This document shows, piece by piece, positions 50,965-59,792 of a DNA stretch of 64,000 nt (the stretch's first letter is position 1; each line of letters begins with the position of its first letter). The stretch is from NCBI GenBank assembly GCA_001898185.1, contig MKTI01000009.1:186001-250000 (forward strand), in the 5' to 3' direction. The notes under the pieces were generated by a model. The model was not told where the DNA came from, did not search any database, and was given only the letters and a program-made list of their open reading frames with translations. The position numbers and the translations under genes are program-made. Source of the DNA: Cellulomonas sp. 73-145 (GTDB taxonomy: Bacteria > Actinomycetota > Actinomycetes > Actinomycetales > Cellulomonadaceae).

Positions 50965-52119
50965 ATGACGAGCAGCCCCGACCGGCGCGCCGGCGCCGAC
51001 GTGCCGGGTGGGCCGGCCGCTCGCGTCTCCGGCCGAGCCGCGCGCGGCCGGGCCGCCTCCGGCGGAGCCGGTGGGCTGGAGCACAGCCTCGGTCGGTGGG
51101 CGCGGCGGCCGCAGGCCGTCCCCGGGGTGGTGCTGGCGGCGCTCGCGGTGCTGCTGGCCCTCGGCATGTGGGACCGACCGGAGTGGGTGGCGCCCTCGGC
51201 CTTCCTGCTCCTGCTGCTGGTCGCCGTGTTCGTGCTGCGCTGGCTCGCCCTGGTGGTGATCGCCGCCCTGGTCAGCGTGCTGGCCCTGACCCTGTGGGCG
51301 ATGGGGTCGGGGACGATGACGCCGGGGACGATCGTGGTGCTCGCCGCGGCGGTGGGTGCGGTGCTGATCTTCGGGCGCAGCCGCGAGCGGCTCGGTCTGC
51401 AGGGGGCGCCGAGCGGCCTGATGCTGGTCGACCTGCGGGACCGGCTCGAGGCGAACGGCCACATCCCGCCGCTGCCGGCCGGCTGGCGGGTCGACGCCGT
51501 GGTGCGGTCGGCCCACCAGGACGCGTTCTCCGGGGACTTCGTCGTCGCCCGGGCGCCCGCCGACGACGTCCTCGAGGTGGTGCTGGTCGACGTCTCGGGC
51601 AAGGGTCAGGCCGTCGGGGTGCGGTCGCTGCAGCTGTCGGGCGCACTGGCCGGGCTGCTCGGCGCGATGGCGCCGGCCGACTTCCTGCCCGCGGCGAACT
51701 CCTACCTGCTGGGGCAGGGCTGGGACGACGGGTTCGCCACCGCTGCCCACCTGGCGCTGGACCTGCGCACCGGGGCCTACCAGGTGGCCACCGCCGGCCA
51801 CCTGCCCCCGGTGCAGCTGCACGCCGGGTCAGGGCGGGTCAGCGTGGTCGACACCGTCGGTGCACCGGTCCTCGGTGTGACGCCGGACTTCCGGTGCCAG
51901 GCCCGCACCGGCACCCTGCAGCCCGGTGACGCGCTGCTGCTGTACACGGACGGCCTGGTGGAGACCCGCGGCGGCGACCTGGACCAAGGCATCGACCGGC
52001 TGCTCGGCGTCCTGGAGCAGCTGGTGTCCACGGGACGTGGCGGGGCCGATGCGGTGCTCGCGGCGGCGCGCCGCCAGGAGGACGACGACCGGGCGCTGGT
52101 GCTGGTGCAGCGGGCCTGA
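50965..52119 (+). CDS. Membrane-bound SpoIIE/PP2C-type serine phosphatase
   Basis: 384 residues, ATG 50965. Residues 1-50 are Arg/Gly-rich; about 50-135 hold several spans (VLAALAVLLALGMW, FLLLLLVAVFVLRWLALVVIAALVSVLALTL). From 155 on, a PP2C-type domain: DAFSGDFVVARA, VLVDVSGKGQAVGVRSLQLSGAL, and LLLYTDGLVETRGGDLDQGIDR give the metal-binding Asp residues. Dephosphorylates anti-sigma antagonist proteins, thus tied to stress or sigma-factor control. The stop is followed closely by the alkyltransferase-like gene. Confidence 0.88.
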   Translation: MTSSPDRRAGADVPGGPAARVSGRAARGRAASGGAGGLEHSLGRWARRPQAVPGVVLAALAVLLALGMWDRPEWVAPSAFLLLLLVAVFVLRWLALVVIAALVSVLALTLWAMGSGTMTPGTIVVLAAAVGAVLIFGRSRERLGLQGAPSGLMLVDLRDRLEANGHIPPLPAGWRVDAVVRSAHQDAFSGDFVVARAPADDVLEVVLVDVSGKGQAVGVRSLQLSGALAGLLGAMAPADFLPAANSYLLGQGWDDGFATAAHLALDLRTGAYQVATAGHLPPVQLHAGSGRVSVVDTVGAPVLGVTPDFRCQARTGTLQPGDALLLYTDGLVETRGGDLDQGIDRLLGVLEQLVSTGRGGADAVLAAARRQEDDDRALVLVQRA

Positions 52120-52122
52120 GCG

Positions 52123-52464
52123 ATGGACGACGACTACCTCGAGCAGGTGCTCGACCTGGTCGCCGCCGTGCCGGCGGGCCGGGCGGTCACCTACGGCAGC
52201 GTGGCCGAGGTGCTGCGGGACCGGTTGGGCCGCGGCGGCCCCCGGCAGGTCGGTCAGGTGCTCGCGCACGCGGGCGGGGGAGTGCCGTGGTGGCGCGTCG
52301 TCAACGCCGCCGGGTCGCCGCCCGCCCGGCACGCCACCGAGGCGCTCGACCGGCTGCGCGCCGAGGGCACCCCGCTGGTCGCGGACGGTACGCGGGTCGC
52401 GCTGCGCCGCGCGCTGTGGTGGCCCGACGACGACGCGTTCGACGACGCGGCGGAGCCGCGCTGA
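52123..52464 (+). CDS. Alkyltransferase-like protein (MGMT homologue without acceptor Cys)
   Basis: 113 residues, ATG 52123. VPAGRAVTYGSVAEVL is the O6-alkylguanine transferase DNA-binding helix; the active-site PCHRV is replaced by PWWRVVNAAG, so alkyl transfer cannot occur. ATL proteins bind O6-alkylguanine and flag it for nucleotide excision repair. Length and motif replacement match the family closely. Confidence 0.9.
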   Translation: MDDDYLEQVLDLVAAVPAGRAVTYGSVAEVLRDRLGRGGPRQVGQVLAHAGGGVPWWRVVNAAGSPPARHATEALDRLRAEGTPLVADGTRVALRRALWWPDDDAFDDAAEPR

Positions 52465-52490
52465 GGGGAGCCGGGTCGCCCCGAGCCGCG

Positions 52491-53564
52491 CTACGCGTCC
52501 CGGGAGTCGTCGACAGCGGCGCCCGCCGTCGCCCCGAGAGCCTCGGCGACCCACGGAAGGTCTCGTGGATCGGTCTGCAGCAGCATCGTCGTCACCGCGG
52601 TCTGCTGCCAGGCCCCGAGCTGGTCGCGCAGGTCGTCCGCGGTGCCCACCAGCGCGACGTCCCGCACCAGCTCCGTCGGCACCGCAGCGGCGGCACGGGC
52701 GCGGTCTCCGGCGAGGAAGTGCGCCGCGATCTCGTCGAGCGCCTCGGCGTACCCGAGCCGTGCCAGCGCGTCCCGGTGGTAGTTGGCGCCGCGTGCGCCC
52801 ATGCCGCCCGCGTACAGCGCGATGAAGGGCCGCACGGCGTCGGCCGCCTGCTCGACGTCAGCACCGAGCACCGCCGGCACGGTCGCCGTCACCTCGAAGC
52901 GCTCGCGGGGACTGGAGCCGGCGGTGCGGTGCCCGAAGCCGTCGTCGAGCAGCTGGCGGAACTCGCCGTCGAGCCGCGGGGCGTAGAACAGCGGCAGCCA
53001 GCCGTCGGCGATCTCCGCGGTGAGCGCGATGTTGCGGGGGCCCTCCGCCGCGAGGTGGATGGGCAGGTCGGCGCGCAGCGGGTGCACCGTCGAGCGCAGC
53101 GACTTGCCGAGGCCCATGCCCTGGTCCGCCGGCAGGGGCAGGCGGTAGAACTCGCCGTCGAACGTCACCGGCGCCTCACGGGCGAGCACCTGGCGCACCA
53201 CGGCGACGAACTCGCGGGTCCGGGCCAGCGGCTTGGGGTAGGGCTGCCCGTACCAGCCCTCCACCACCTGGGGCCCGGACACGCCGAGCCCCAGCACGAA
53301 CCGCCCGCCGGACAGGTGGTCGAGCGTGAGGGCGGCCATCGCCGTGGCGGTCGGGGTGCGGGCGGAGATCTGCGCGACGGCCGTGCCGAGCCGGACCCGC
53401 GTGGTCGCGGCACCCCACCAGGCGAGCGGCGTGAACGCGTCCGACCCGTAGGCCTCTGCCGTCCACACCGAGTCGAAGCCCAGCCGCTCGGCGGTCAGCA
53501 CCGCCTGCTGCGCGCCCTGCGGAGGTCCCGCGGACCAGTAGCCGGTGTGGTAGCCGAGCCGCAC
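52491..53564 (-). CDS. LLM-class F420-dependent oxidoreductase
   Basis: 357 residues from GTG 53564. Bacterial luciferase-like TIM barrel: RLGYHTGYW, AERLGFDSVWTAEAYGSDAFTP, RVRLGTAVAQISARTP, MAALTLDHLSGGRFVLGLGVSGPQVVEGWYG are signature segments of the LLM F420 family. Reduces or oxidises an unknown substrate with coenzyme F420. A monocistronic gene next to cysE. Confidence 0.9.
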   Translation of the reverse strand: MRLGYHTGYWSAGPPQGAQQAVLTAERLGFDSVWTAEAYGSDAFTPLAWWGAATTRVRLGTAVAQISARTPTATAMAALTLDHLSGGRFVLGLGVSGPQVVEGWYGQPYPKPLARTREFVAVVRQVLAREAPVTFDGEFYRLPLPADQGMGLGKSLRSTVHPLRADLPIHLAAEGPRNIALTAEIADGWLPLFYAPRLDGEFRQLLDDGFGHRTAGSSPRERFEVTATVPAVLGADVEQAADAVRPFIALYAGGMGARGANYHRDALARLGYAEALDEIAAHFLAGDRARAAAAVPTELVRDVALVGTADDLRDQLGAWQQTAVTTMLLQTDPRDLPWVAEALGATAGAAVDDSRDA

Positions 53565-53664
53565 GGGAACCTCCGATGGTCCGACGTTGCCGCGCCGTCG
53601 CGGCGTCCGTGCCGGTCAGGCTACGGCCCGCACCGGCCCGCCCGGCGTTCGGCGCGGTGCTCCG

Positions 53665-54321
53665 TCAGATGTAGATCGCCGGGTCGTCGACCTCGGGGTC
53701 GAAGCTGTGCGCCACCTTGGGCAGCCGGATCTGCGCCGGCACGCCCACCGCGATCGCTCCGGCCGGCACGTCGTGCACCACCACGGCGTTGGCGCCGATC
53801 TGGGCGCCGTCGCCGATCCACACCGGTCCGAGCACCTTGGCGCCCGCCCCGACCACCACGCCGTCACCCAGCGTGGGGTGCCGCTTGCCGTGCCGCATCG
53901 TCTTGCCGCCCAGCGTGGAGCCGTGGAACAGCACCACGTCGTCGCCGACCTCGGCCGTCTCGCCGACCACCACGCCCATGCCGTGGTCGATGAACAGCCG
54001 GCGTCCGATCCGGGCGCCGGGGTGGATCTCCACCCCCGTCGCCGCCCGAGCGGCCTGGGACAGCAGCCGCGCGGCGAGCCGGAGCCCGGGCTCCTGCCAC
54101 ATCCGGTGCGCGACGCGGTAGACCCAGACGGCGTGCACGCCGGGGTAGCCGAGCGCCACCTCGAGCCGGCTGCGGGCCGCGGGGTCGTGGTGGTGGGCGG
54201 CCTCGAGGTCCTCCCGGAGGACCTCGAGCAGCGGTCGGTGGTGCGCGGCGGTGGACGGCCGCGCACCACCGACGACCCGTCCGCGCGCCGGTGCGCCGTG
54301 GCTGCCGAGCAGTGCGGTCAT
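53665..54321 (-). CDS. cysE: Serine O-acetyltransferase
   Basis: 218 residues from ATG 54321. Left-handed beta helix with [31 protein letters not shown] and [30 protein letters not shown]; catalytic His in FIDHG. Makes O-acetylserine from serine and acetyl-CoA, the first step of cysteine synthesis. A C-terminal IYI, as seen here, typically inserts into CysK to form the cysteine synthase complex. Downstream of cysK by 61 bases. Confidence 0.95.
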   Translation of the reverse strand: MTALLGSHGAPARGRVVGGARPSTAAHHRPLLEVLREDLEAAHHHDPAARSRLEVALGYPGVHAVWVYRVAHRMWQEPGLRLAARLLSQAARAATGVEIHPGARIGRRLFIDHGMGVVVGETAEVGDDVVLFHGSTLGGKTMRHGKRHPTLGDGVVVGAGAKVLGPVWIGDGAQIGANAVVVHDVPAGAIAVGVPAQIRLPKVAHSFDPEVDDPAIYI

Positions 54322-54382
54322 GGACAGGCTCCCGGTGGATCGGTCGGACGGGTGGGGACGAGCAGCGAGCCGGCGACCCGGC

Positions 54383-55318
54383 TCAGTCGAGCAGGTCGGC
54401 GTACAGCACGGTGGACAGGTACCGCTCGCCGAAGCTGGGGATGATCGTCACGATCAGCTTCCCCTTGTTCTCCGGACGGTTGGCCACCTGGATCGCCGCG
54501 GCGATCGCGGCACCGGAGGAGATGCCGACCAGCAGGCCCTCCTCCTTCGCCGCACGACGGGCGTAGGCGATCGCCGTGTCGCCGTCGATGTCGATCACCT
54601 CGTCGTACACCGAGGTGTCGAGCACCTCGGGCACGAAGTTGGCGCCCAGGCCCTGGATCTTGTGCGGACCGGGCTCGCCACCGTTGAGGATCGGGGACTC
54701 CTTGGGCTCCACTCCGATGATCTGCACGCCGGGCTTGCGCTCCTTGAGCACCTGGCCGACGCCGGTGATGGTGCCGCCCGTGCCGATGCCGGCGACGAAG
54801 ATGTCGACCTCGCCGTCGGTGTCCGCCCAGATCTCCTCGGCGGTGGTGCGGCGGTGGATGGCCGGGTTGGCCGCGTTGGCGAACTGGCGCGCCAGCACCG
54901 CGCCGGGGCGCTCGGCGGCGATCTCGTTCGCCTTGTTCACGGCGCCCTTCATCCCCTCGGAGCCGGGCGTCAGGATCAGCTCGGCACCGTAGGCGCGCAG
55001 CAGCGCGCGGCGCTCCTTGGACATGGTCTCGGGCATCGTCAGCACGACCTTGTAGCCGCGGGCCGCGCCGACGAACGCCAGCGCGATGCCGGTGTTGCCG
55101 CTGGTCGCCTCGACGATCGTGCCGCCGGGCTGCAGCTCTCCGGACTCCTCGGCGGCGTCGACGATGGCCACGCCGATGCGGTCCTTCACCGAGCTCGCGG
55201 GGTTGTAGAACTCGAGCTTGCCGACGATCTGCGCGGGCGCGCCGTCCGTGATCTTGGTGATGCGGACCAGCGGGGTGTTGCCGATGAGCTGCGTGGCGTC
55301 GTCGTAGATGCGGGACAT
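54383..55318 (-). CDS. cysK: Cysteine synthase A
   Basis: 311 residues, ATG 55318 preceded by GAGGAA. PLP lysine in [11 protein letters not shown], the substrate loop [20 protein letters not shown], and [18 protein letters not shown] at the C-terminus are diagnostic. Converts O-acetylserine and sulfide to cysteine. In an operon with cysE and behind a cysteine-containing leader peptide and two hairpins. Confidence 0.96.
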   Translation of the reverse strand: MSRIYDDATQLIGNTPLVRITKITDGAPAQIVGKLEFYNPASSVKDRIGVAIVDAAEESGELQPGGTIVEATSGNTGIALAFVGAARGYKVVLTMPETMSKERRALLRAYGAELILTPGSEGMKGAVNKANEIAAERPGAVLARQFANAANPAIHRRTTAEEIWADTDGEVDIFVAGIGTGGTITGVGQVLKERKPGVQIIGVEPKESPILNGGEPGPHKIQGLGANFVPEVLDTSVYDEVIDIDGDTAIAYARRAAKEEGLLVGISSGAAIAAAIQVANRPENKGKLIVTIIPSFGERYLSTVLYADLLD

Positions 55319-55351
55319 GGTTCCTCTTCGTCGGTCTGGTGGAGGCACGGG

Positions 55352-55383
55352 CCGGGCAGGACGTTCACCTCGAGCCTGCCCGG
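55352..55383 (-). terminator. Attenuator-type hairpin just before cysK
   Basis: CCGGGCAGG (55352-55360) with CCTGCCCGG (55375-55383), 9 base pairs, 34 bases before the cysK start on the transcribed strand. No T-run is evident, as is usual in high-GC actinobacteria. Could end transcription or mask the ribosome site. Confidence 0.5.
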
Positions 55384-55434
55384 TGCACGCGGCGTCGGCC
55401 ACGGCAGCGGGGGGCGGGGTCGTCCGACGAGGCG

Positions 55435-55492
55435 AGCGCTGGCCGACCGGGTGGTCCGGGTTCCCGCCGTCGGGCAGGAGGCAGCCAGCGCT
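55435..55492 (-). promoter_or_regulatory. Hairpin directly after the leader peptide stop
   Basis: AGCGCTGGC (55435-55443) pairs with GCCAGCGCT (55484-55492). On the transcript its first arm begins the base after the leader stop codon. A ribosome paused at the terminal cysteine codons would cover it, as attenuation requires. Confidence 0.5.
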
Positions 55493-55585
55493 CTACCGAC
55501 AGCGACAGGTGCGGGCCGACGAGGCCGCGCTGGTGCGCCCGGACGGGCGCAAGACGAGGGCGCCGGGTGCGTGCTGCACGCTCAT
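55493..55585 (-). CDS. Putative cysteine leader peptide (30 aa)
   Basis: Minus strand, ATG 55585 with GAGGGAGGGG upstream, ending TAG 55493-55495. The peptide ends RTCRCR, i.e. two cysteine codons in the last four. Short actinobacterial leader peptides with terminal cysteines precede cysteine biosynthesis genes and sense Cys-tRNA supply by ribosome stalling. It is 60 bases after a likely promoter and 175 bases before cysK with two hairpins between. Confidence 0.6.
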   Translation of the reverse strand: MSVQHAPGALVLRPSGRTSAASSARTCRCR

Positions 55586-55650
55586 GCCCCTCCCTCGTCC
55601 GGCGGACGGCTGACCACCGACGGGTGGTCCTCCTGGTCCGCGACGCCATG

Positions 55651-55680
55651 ACGGTAGCCGCAACCGCGAGACCGGCGCAA
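55651..55680 (-). promoter_or_regulatory. Likely promoter of the leader-cysK-cysE operon
   Basis: On the minus strand TTGCGC (55680-55675) and TACCGT (55656-55651) are separated by 18 bases, close to the housekeeping consensus. A start near 55644 gives a leader of about 58 bases to the peptide ATG. Confidence 0.5.
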
Positions 55681-55734
55681 AGATTCCCGACCGGTGAGGC
55701 GGTCGGCCGCCATCGGCGACGAGGGCGTGGTGGG

Positions 55735-56469
55735 TCAGAGGTCGTAGTCGAACGTCAGCCGGAGCCGGTCGCCGCGGAACACGATCGAGGAGTACTCGAA
55801 CGGGCGCTCGTCCGCGTCGGCGTTGACGTCGTGCAGCAGCAGCGCGGGGTCGCCGCGGTGCATGTCCAGCTGCTTGGCCTCGTTCGCGCTCACCGCGACG
55901 GCCTCCAGCTGTTCGTGCACGTGCCGCATGGGCAGCCCGTAGCTCTTCTCGAGCACGACGCACAGCTGTTCGGAGACGACGTCGTGCTGGTCGAGGTCCG
56001 GCGCGAGCGCGGCCGGGATGTGGGACCGGTGCAGGCTGATCGGCTCGCCCTGCACGGACCGCACGCGGACGATCACGTAGACCTCGTCTCCCCGGGCCAG
56101 GCGCAGCCGGTCCCGCACCACCGAGGTGGCCGCCTCCCGGTCGAACGAGACGAGTCGCGTGGTGGTCGAGTAGCCCAGGGCTTCCAGCTGTTCGCGGATG
56201 CCGCGGTAGGCGGGGGAGACGGCGCTGATCTTGGTCGGGGCGACGTAGGTGCCCTTCCCCGGGACGCGGAGCAGCAGACCGTCGTTGACCAGCTTGGTCA
56301 GCACGCCGCGGACGGTCATGCGGCTGAGCCCGTACATGCGGTTCAGCTCGTTCTCCGACGGGATGCGCTGGTTGGGCAGCCACTCACCGCCGGTGATCTT
56401 GCCGGACAGGATCTGCTCGAGCTGGACGTAGAGCGGCACCGCCGAGTCGCGCTCGAGCACCTCGGTCAT
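55735..56469 (-). CDS. GntR/HutC family transcriptional regulator
   Basis: 244 residues, ATG 56469 after GGAGG. N-terminal winged helix (PLYVQLEQILSGKI, RIPSENELNRMYGLSRMTVRGVLTKLVNDGLL, GKGTYV) and a C-terminal UTRA ligand-binding domain (about 90-240) define the HutC subfamily. Divergent from the aldolase/Dha operon; palindromes of matching form lie before the first two operon genes, so it most likely represses that operon and is relieved by a sugar phosphate. Confidence 0.93.
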   Translation of the reverse strand: MTEVLERDSAVPLYVQLEQILSGKITGGEWLPNQRIPSENELNRMYGLSRMTVRGVLTKLVNDGLLLRVPGKGTYVAPTKISAVSPAYRGIREQLEALGYSTTTRLVSFDREAATSVVRDRLRLARGDEVYVIVRVRSVQGEPISLHRSHIPAALAPDLDQHDVVSEQLCVVLEKSYGLPMRHVHEQLEAVAVSANEAKQLDMHRGDPALLLHDVNADADERPFEYSSIVFRGDRLRLTFDYDL

Positions 56470-56543
56470 GGGACCTCCTCTCCTGCCCCGGCATCGTAGC
56501 GAGGGGTGGGATGCCGACCGGTCGGCTCCTCGCCACCTCTCAC

Positions 56544-56557
56544 CTATACCTGTATAG
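56544..56557. promoter_or_regulatory. GntR operator candidate, copy 1
   Basis: CTATAC-CT-GTATAG, a perfect dyad, with a nearby GTCCGGTCTAC. It lies between the GntR gene and the divergent operon. The core TAxACCTGTxTA recurs at 58002-58013. Confidence 0.65.
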
Positions 56558-56629
56558 TCCGGTCTACTGCTTTTGGGTGCATTCGCCACACCGTCGTTCG
56601 CCGCACCGCCGAGGCGAAGGAGTCCGCTC

Positions 56630-58000
56630 ATGCAGACTGCGACGCTCGCCCCGCCGCTCGAGCCTGTGCACAAGGTCCGCAGCCTCGGCCTGCCGGCGGT
56701 CCGGGGCCAGGAGGACGCCGTCGACCGCGTGCTGGACCGGCAGCTGGCACCCGGCAGCGTCGAGGAGCTGCGCCGGTCCGCCCGCGCGATCGGGGTGAGC
56801 GACGAGCTGGTACGCATCGTCGGCCTGTTCGGCACCCCGGCGGGTCACACGCCGCCGGGGTTCCGCGTGGAGTGCCAGCTCGACGGGGACGGCACGCTGC
56901 GGTTCGACCTGCGCCGGGACATCTCCTACGACGCCGACGGTGCGCTGCGGCCGACCGGCCAGCTGTTCTCGGTGGACAGCGCCAACCCGTACGAGATCGC
57001 GCCGGTCGCCCCGCTGGTGGCGAACCTGACCTGCAACCCGTCGATCATCTGGGACCTGTTCCTGTCCGACCCGACGAAGAACGTCGGCGGCGCGTTCCGG
57101 GACCGCGACGAGGTGCTGGTGGAGATCGCGCGGATCCTCGGGCCCGGTGCGGACATGAGCGTCGAGCTGGAGAACCCGTTCGAGGACGTGGGCAAGGCCG
57201 TCGAGGAGGCGGAGCACCTGCGGGACCTCGTCTCGGAGTACCGCGTGGTGATCAAGGTGCCGCACACCGGACCGGTCGACGCGGACAACTACCGGCAGCT
57301 GCTGGAGGGCGCGGGCCACCTGGACCGGCGCTACGACGCCCCGACGACGGCCGATGCGTTCCGGGGCCACAACCTGGCGCTGACGCTGCGGGACCGGGGC
57401 TTCCGGGTGAACTTCACGCTGATGTTCGAGCCGCACCAGGTGCGTCTGGCCCTGCAGGCCCGGCCGTACTTCGTCAACGCCTTCGTCCGGCACCGGATGT
57501 TCCAGTCGCAACGGATGGCCGAGCTGCTCGACCAGCACGCGCAGACGCGGGACGACGAGCCCCTGCTGGCGCTGCGGGCGTACCTGCTGGACAACGACTA
57601 CCTGTCCACGGCGGACGCGGACCTCGACCTCGGCGAGTGCCGGCGGATCGCGGAGCGGGTGGTGGCCTACCGCCGGATCCGCGAGCCGGAGGGTGCCGAC
57701 GGCCTCGACCACGCCCGCCACGCCTTGCGGGTGCTGCGCGACGCCAACCTCCCGGACACGCGGCTGATCATCTGCTCGATGGAGGGGGACCGGAACTACC
57801 CCGACATCGACCGCATGCTCGCCGAGCCCGAGCTGGCTGACATGGTGCACCGCGTCGTCGTCACGGCGGAGCCCGGGTACCTCGCCCGGTTCACCTCGAC
57901 CAACCAGGTCGTGTCCTACCAGCGCCGCTTCCTGCGGGCCGCCGAGCACACCCGGGCCGCCCGGGCCGCCGCCCACCGCGCCGGCTCTGGCCAGCCATGA
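56630..58000 (+). CDS. Transaldolase-family protein (456 aa)
   Basis: ATG 56630 with AAGGAG (56617-56622); the longer frame to 56573 is not needed. A TIM-barrel with VANLTCNPSIIWDL early, VVIKVPHTGPVD (Schiff-base Lys209) and GFRVNFTLMFEPHQVRLALQARPYFVNAFV near the middle match transaldolase/fructose-6-phosphate aldolase relatives. It is longer than usual, with an N-terminal extension of about 60 residues and a C-terminal addition of about 100. Its substrate is unknown; with the aldolase and Dha kinase next door, a three- or four-carbon ketose step is likely. Confidence 0.75.
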   Translation: MQTATLAPPLEPVHKVRSLGLPAVRGQEDAVDRVLDRQLAPGSVEELRRSARAIGVSDELVRIVGLFGTPAGHTPPGFRVECQLDGDGTLRFDLRRDISYDADGALRPTGQLFSVDSANPYEIAPVAPLVANLTCNPSIIWDLFLSDPTKNVGGAFRDRDEVLVEIARILGPGADMSVELENPFEDVGKAVEEAEHLRDLVSEYRVVIKVPHTGPVDADNYRQLLEGAGHLDRRYDAPTTADAFRGHNLALTLRDRGFRVNFTLMFEPHQVRLALQARPYFVNAFVRHRMFQSQRMAELLDQHAQTRDDEPLLALRAYLLDNDYLSTADADLDLGECRRIAERVVAYRRIREPEGADGLDHARHALRVLRDANLPDTRLIICSMEGDRNYPDIDRMLAEPELADMVHRVVVTAEPGYLARFTSTNQVVSYQRRFLRAAEHTRAARAAAHRAGSGQP

Positions 58001-58014
58001 GTAGACCTGTCTAG
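58001..58014. promoter_or_regulatory. GntR operator candidate, copy 2
   Basis: GTAGAC-CT-GTCTAG, with TAGACCTGTCTA (58002-58013) as a perfect 12-base dyad of the same form as 56545-56556. It falls in the 68-base gap before the class II aldolase, so that gene may have its own controlled promoter. Confidence 0.6.
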
Positions 58015-58068
58015 ACTGCCCGCCATCCCGGCGGGAGCGCAGCATGCGGGCAACGGGGGAGGTCGAGG

Positions 58069-58980
58069 ATGATCGCGTCGACGGTGGCACTCGCACGGCA
58101 CGGCCGGGAGCACGGCTACGCGGTCCCGGCGGTCAACGTGCTCGACGACATCAGCCTGCGGGCCGTGGTCGCCGCGGCGGTGCACGCGTCGGCCCCGCTG
58201 ATCGTCCAGGCGTCGGTGAAGACCGTGAAGCAGCTCGGCATCGAGCTGATGACCACCACGTTCCGCCTCGTGGCGCAGGACGTGCCGGTGCCCGTCGCGC
58301 TGCACCTCGACCACTGCCCCGACCGGGCGGTGATCTCCGACGTGGTCGCCGCCGGCTGGTCGTCCGTGCTGTTCGACGCCTCGGACCGCGACCTGGCGCA
58401 GGCCGAGCGTGAGACCGGCGAGGTCGTCGCCGAGGCGCACGCCCGCGGGCTGGACGTGGAGTCGGAGATCGAGAACATCGTGGGTGTAGAGGACGGCGTC
58501 GGCTCCGACGTCGCGCTGCACGCCTACTCCGTGGAGGAGCTCGCGGCCGTGGCCGACCGCACGGGCGTCGACCTGCTCGCGCCGCAGCTGGGAACCGCCC
58601 ACGGCCAGTACACCGCCCGCCCCGTGCTGCGCCCGGACCGGGTGCGCGCGCTCGCGGCGCTCACCGACCGTCCCATCGTGCTGCACGGGGGGACCGGCCT
58701 GGCACCCGAGGACTTCCGGGCGTTCATCGACGCCGGGGTCTCCAAGATCAACATCTCCACGGCCGTGAAGATGGCGTACATGAAGGCCGCCGCGGCCCAC
58801 CTGGACACGGCGCGCGCCAAGGACAAGTGGGACCCGCCCACCATGTTCCGCGAGATCCAGGGGGCCGTGACCGCGGCCATCGCGACGCACATCGACTGGT
58901 TCGGCGCCGCCGGCCACGCCGCCGACGCCATGGCCTCCGGCGTCGGGCTCGCTGGCCGCGCGACCGGGGTGGAGCGGTGA
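58069..58980 (+). CDS. Class II fructose-bisphosphate/tagatose-bisphosphate aldolase
   Basis: 303 residues, ATG 58069. ALHLDHCPD contributes zinc ligands, and VESEIENIVGVEDG, PQLGTAHGQY, VLHGGTGLAPEDF and KINISTAVKM follow the FbaA/GatY/KbaY order. Cleaves a ketose bisphosphate or phosphate to DHAP and an aldehyde. Stop overlaps the HAD gene; part of a five-gene operon with a transaldolase homologue and a dihydroxyacetone-type kinase. Confidence 0.9.
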   Translation: MIASTVALARHGREHGYAVPAVNVLDDISLRAVVAAAVHASAPLIVQASVKTVKQLGIELMTTTFRLVAQDVPVPVALHLDHCPDRAVISDVVAAGWSSVLFDASDRDLAQAERETGEVVAEAHARGLDVESEIENIVGVEDGVGSDVALHAYSVEELAAVADRTGVDLLAPQLGTAHGQYTARPVLRPDRVRALAALTDRPIVLHGGTGLAPEDFRAFIDAGVSKINISTAVKMAYMKAAAAHLDTARAKDKWDPPTMFREIQGAVTAAIATHIDWFGAAGHAADAMASGVGLAGRATGVER

Positions 58981-59792
58981 CGCCCGCGCTGGTGTTCGAC
59001 TGCGACGGCGTGCTCGCGGACACCGAGCGCGACGGTCACCTGCCGGCGTTCAACGCCACATTCGCGCAGTTCGGGCTGCCGGTGCGGTGGAGCGTCGAGG
59101 AGTACGGGCGGCTGCTGGCGATCGGCGGGGGCAAGGAACGGCTGGCGACGCTGTTCACGCCCGAGAACGTCGCGGCCTACGGGCTGCCCGCAGACCCCGA
59201 CGAGCAGAAGGCGCTGATCGCGCGCTGGCACAAGGACAAGACGGAGCGGTACACGGCCCTGATCGCCTCGGGGGTCCTGCCGGCCCGGCCCGGCATCGCC
59301 CGGATCGCCGCCGAGGCGTTGGCGGCGGGGTGGCTGCTGGCCGTCGCGTCGACGTCTGCGGAGGCGTCCGTGCAGGCCGTGCTCGAGCACGCGGTCGGGT
59401 CGGAGCTCGCGGGGACCTTCTCCGTGTTCGCCGGCGACGTGGTGCCGCACAAGAAGCCGGCCCCGGACATCTACCTGCTGGCGCTGCACGAGCTCGGGGT
59501 CGCACCGGCCGACGTGGTCGTCGTCGAGGACAGCGGCAACGGCCTGCGGGCGGCGCGGGCGGCAGGCCTGGCGACGCTCGTCACGGTGAGCAGCTACACC
59601 GCGGACGAGGACTTCACCGGCGCCGCGCTGGTGGTGACGTCCCTGGGCGACCTGCCCGACGAGCCGGCCACCGTGCTCGCGGACCCGTACGGGCTGGGTG
59701 TCCGCGGCGAGGTCCGGCTGGACGACATCGAGCGCCTGCGGACGGCCGCAGGGGATGCCCCGGGGACGACGAGCAAGGGAGCTGCACTGTGA
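58977..59792 (+). CDS. HAD-IA phosphatase/phosphomutase (CbbY-like)
   Basis: 271 residues, GTG 58977 overlapping the aldolase stop. FDCDGVLADTERDGH is HAD motif I with both Asp residues; VASTSAEASVQAVL contains motif II and HKKPAPDIYLLAL and VVEDSGNGLRAARAAG motifs III and IV. A cap domain like CbbY/beta-phosphoglucomutase is present. Probably removes or moves a phosphate on a sugar in this pathway. Stop overlaps the DhaL gene. Confidence 0.88.
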   Translation: MTPALVFDCDGVLADTERDGHLPAFNATFAQFGLPVRWSVEEYGRLLAIGGGKERLATLFTPENVAAYGLPADPDEQKALIARWHKDKTERYTALIASGVLPARPGIARIAAEALAAGWLLAVASTSAEASVQAVLEHAVGSELAGTFSVFAGDVVPHKKPAPDIYLLALHELGVAPADVVVVEDSGNGLRAARAAGLATLVTVSSYTADEDFTGAALVVTSLGDLPDEPATVLADPYGLGVRGEVRLDDIERLRTAAGDAPGTTSKGAAL

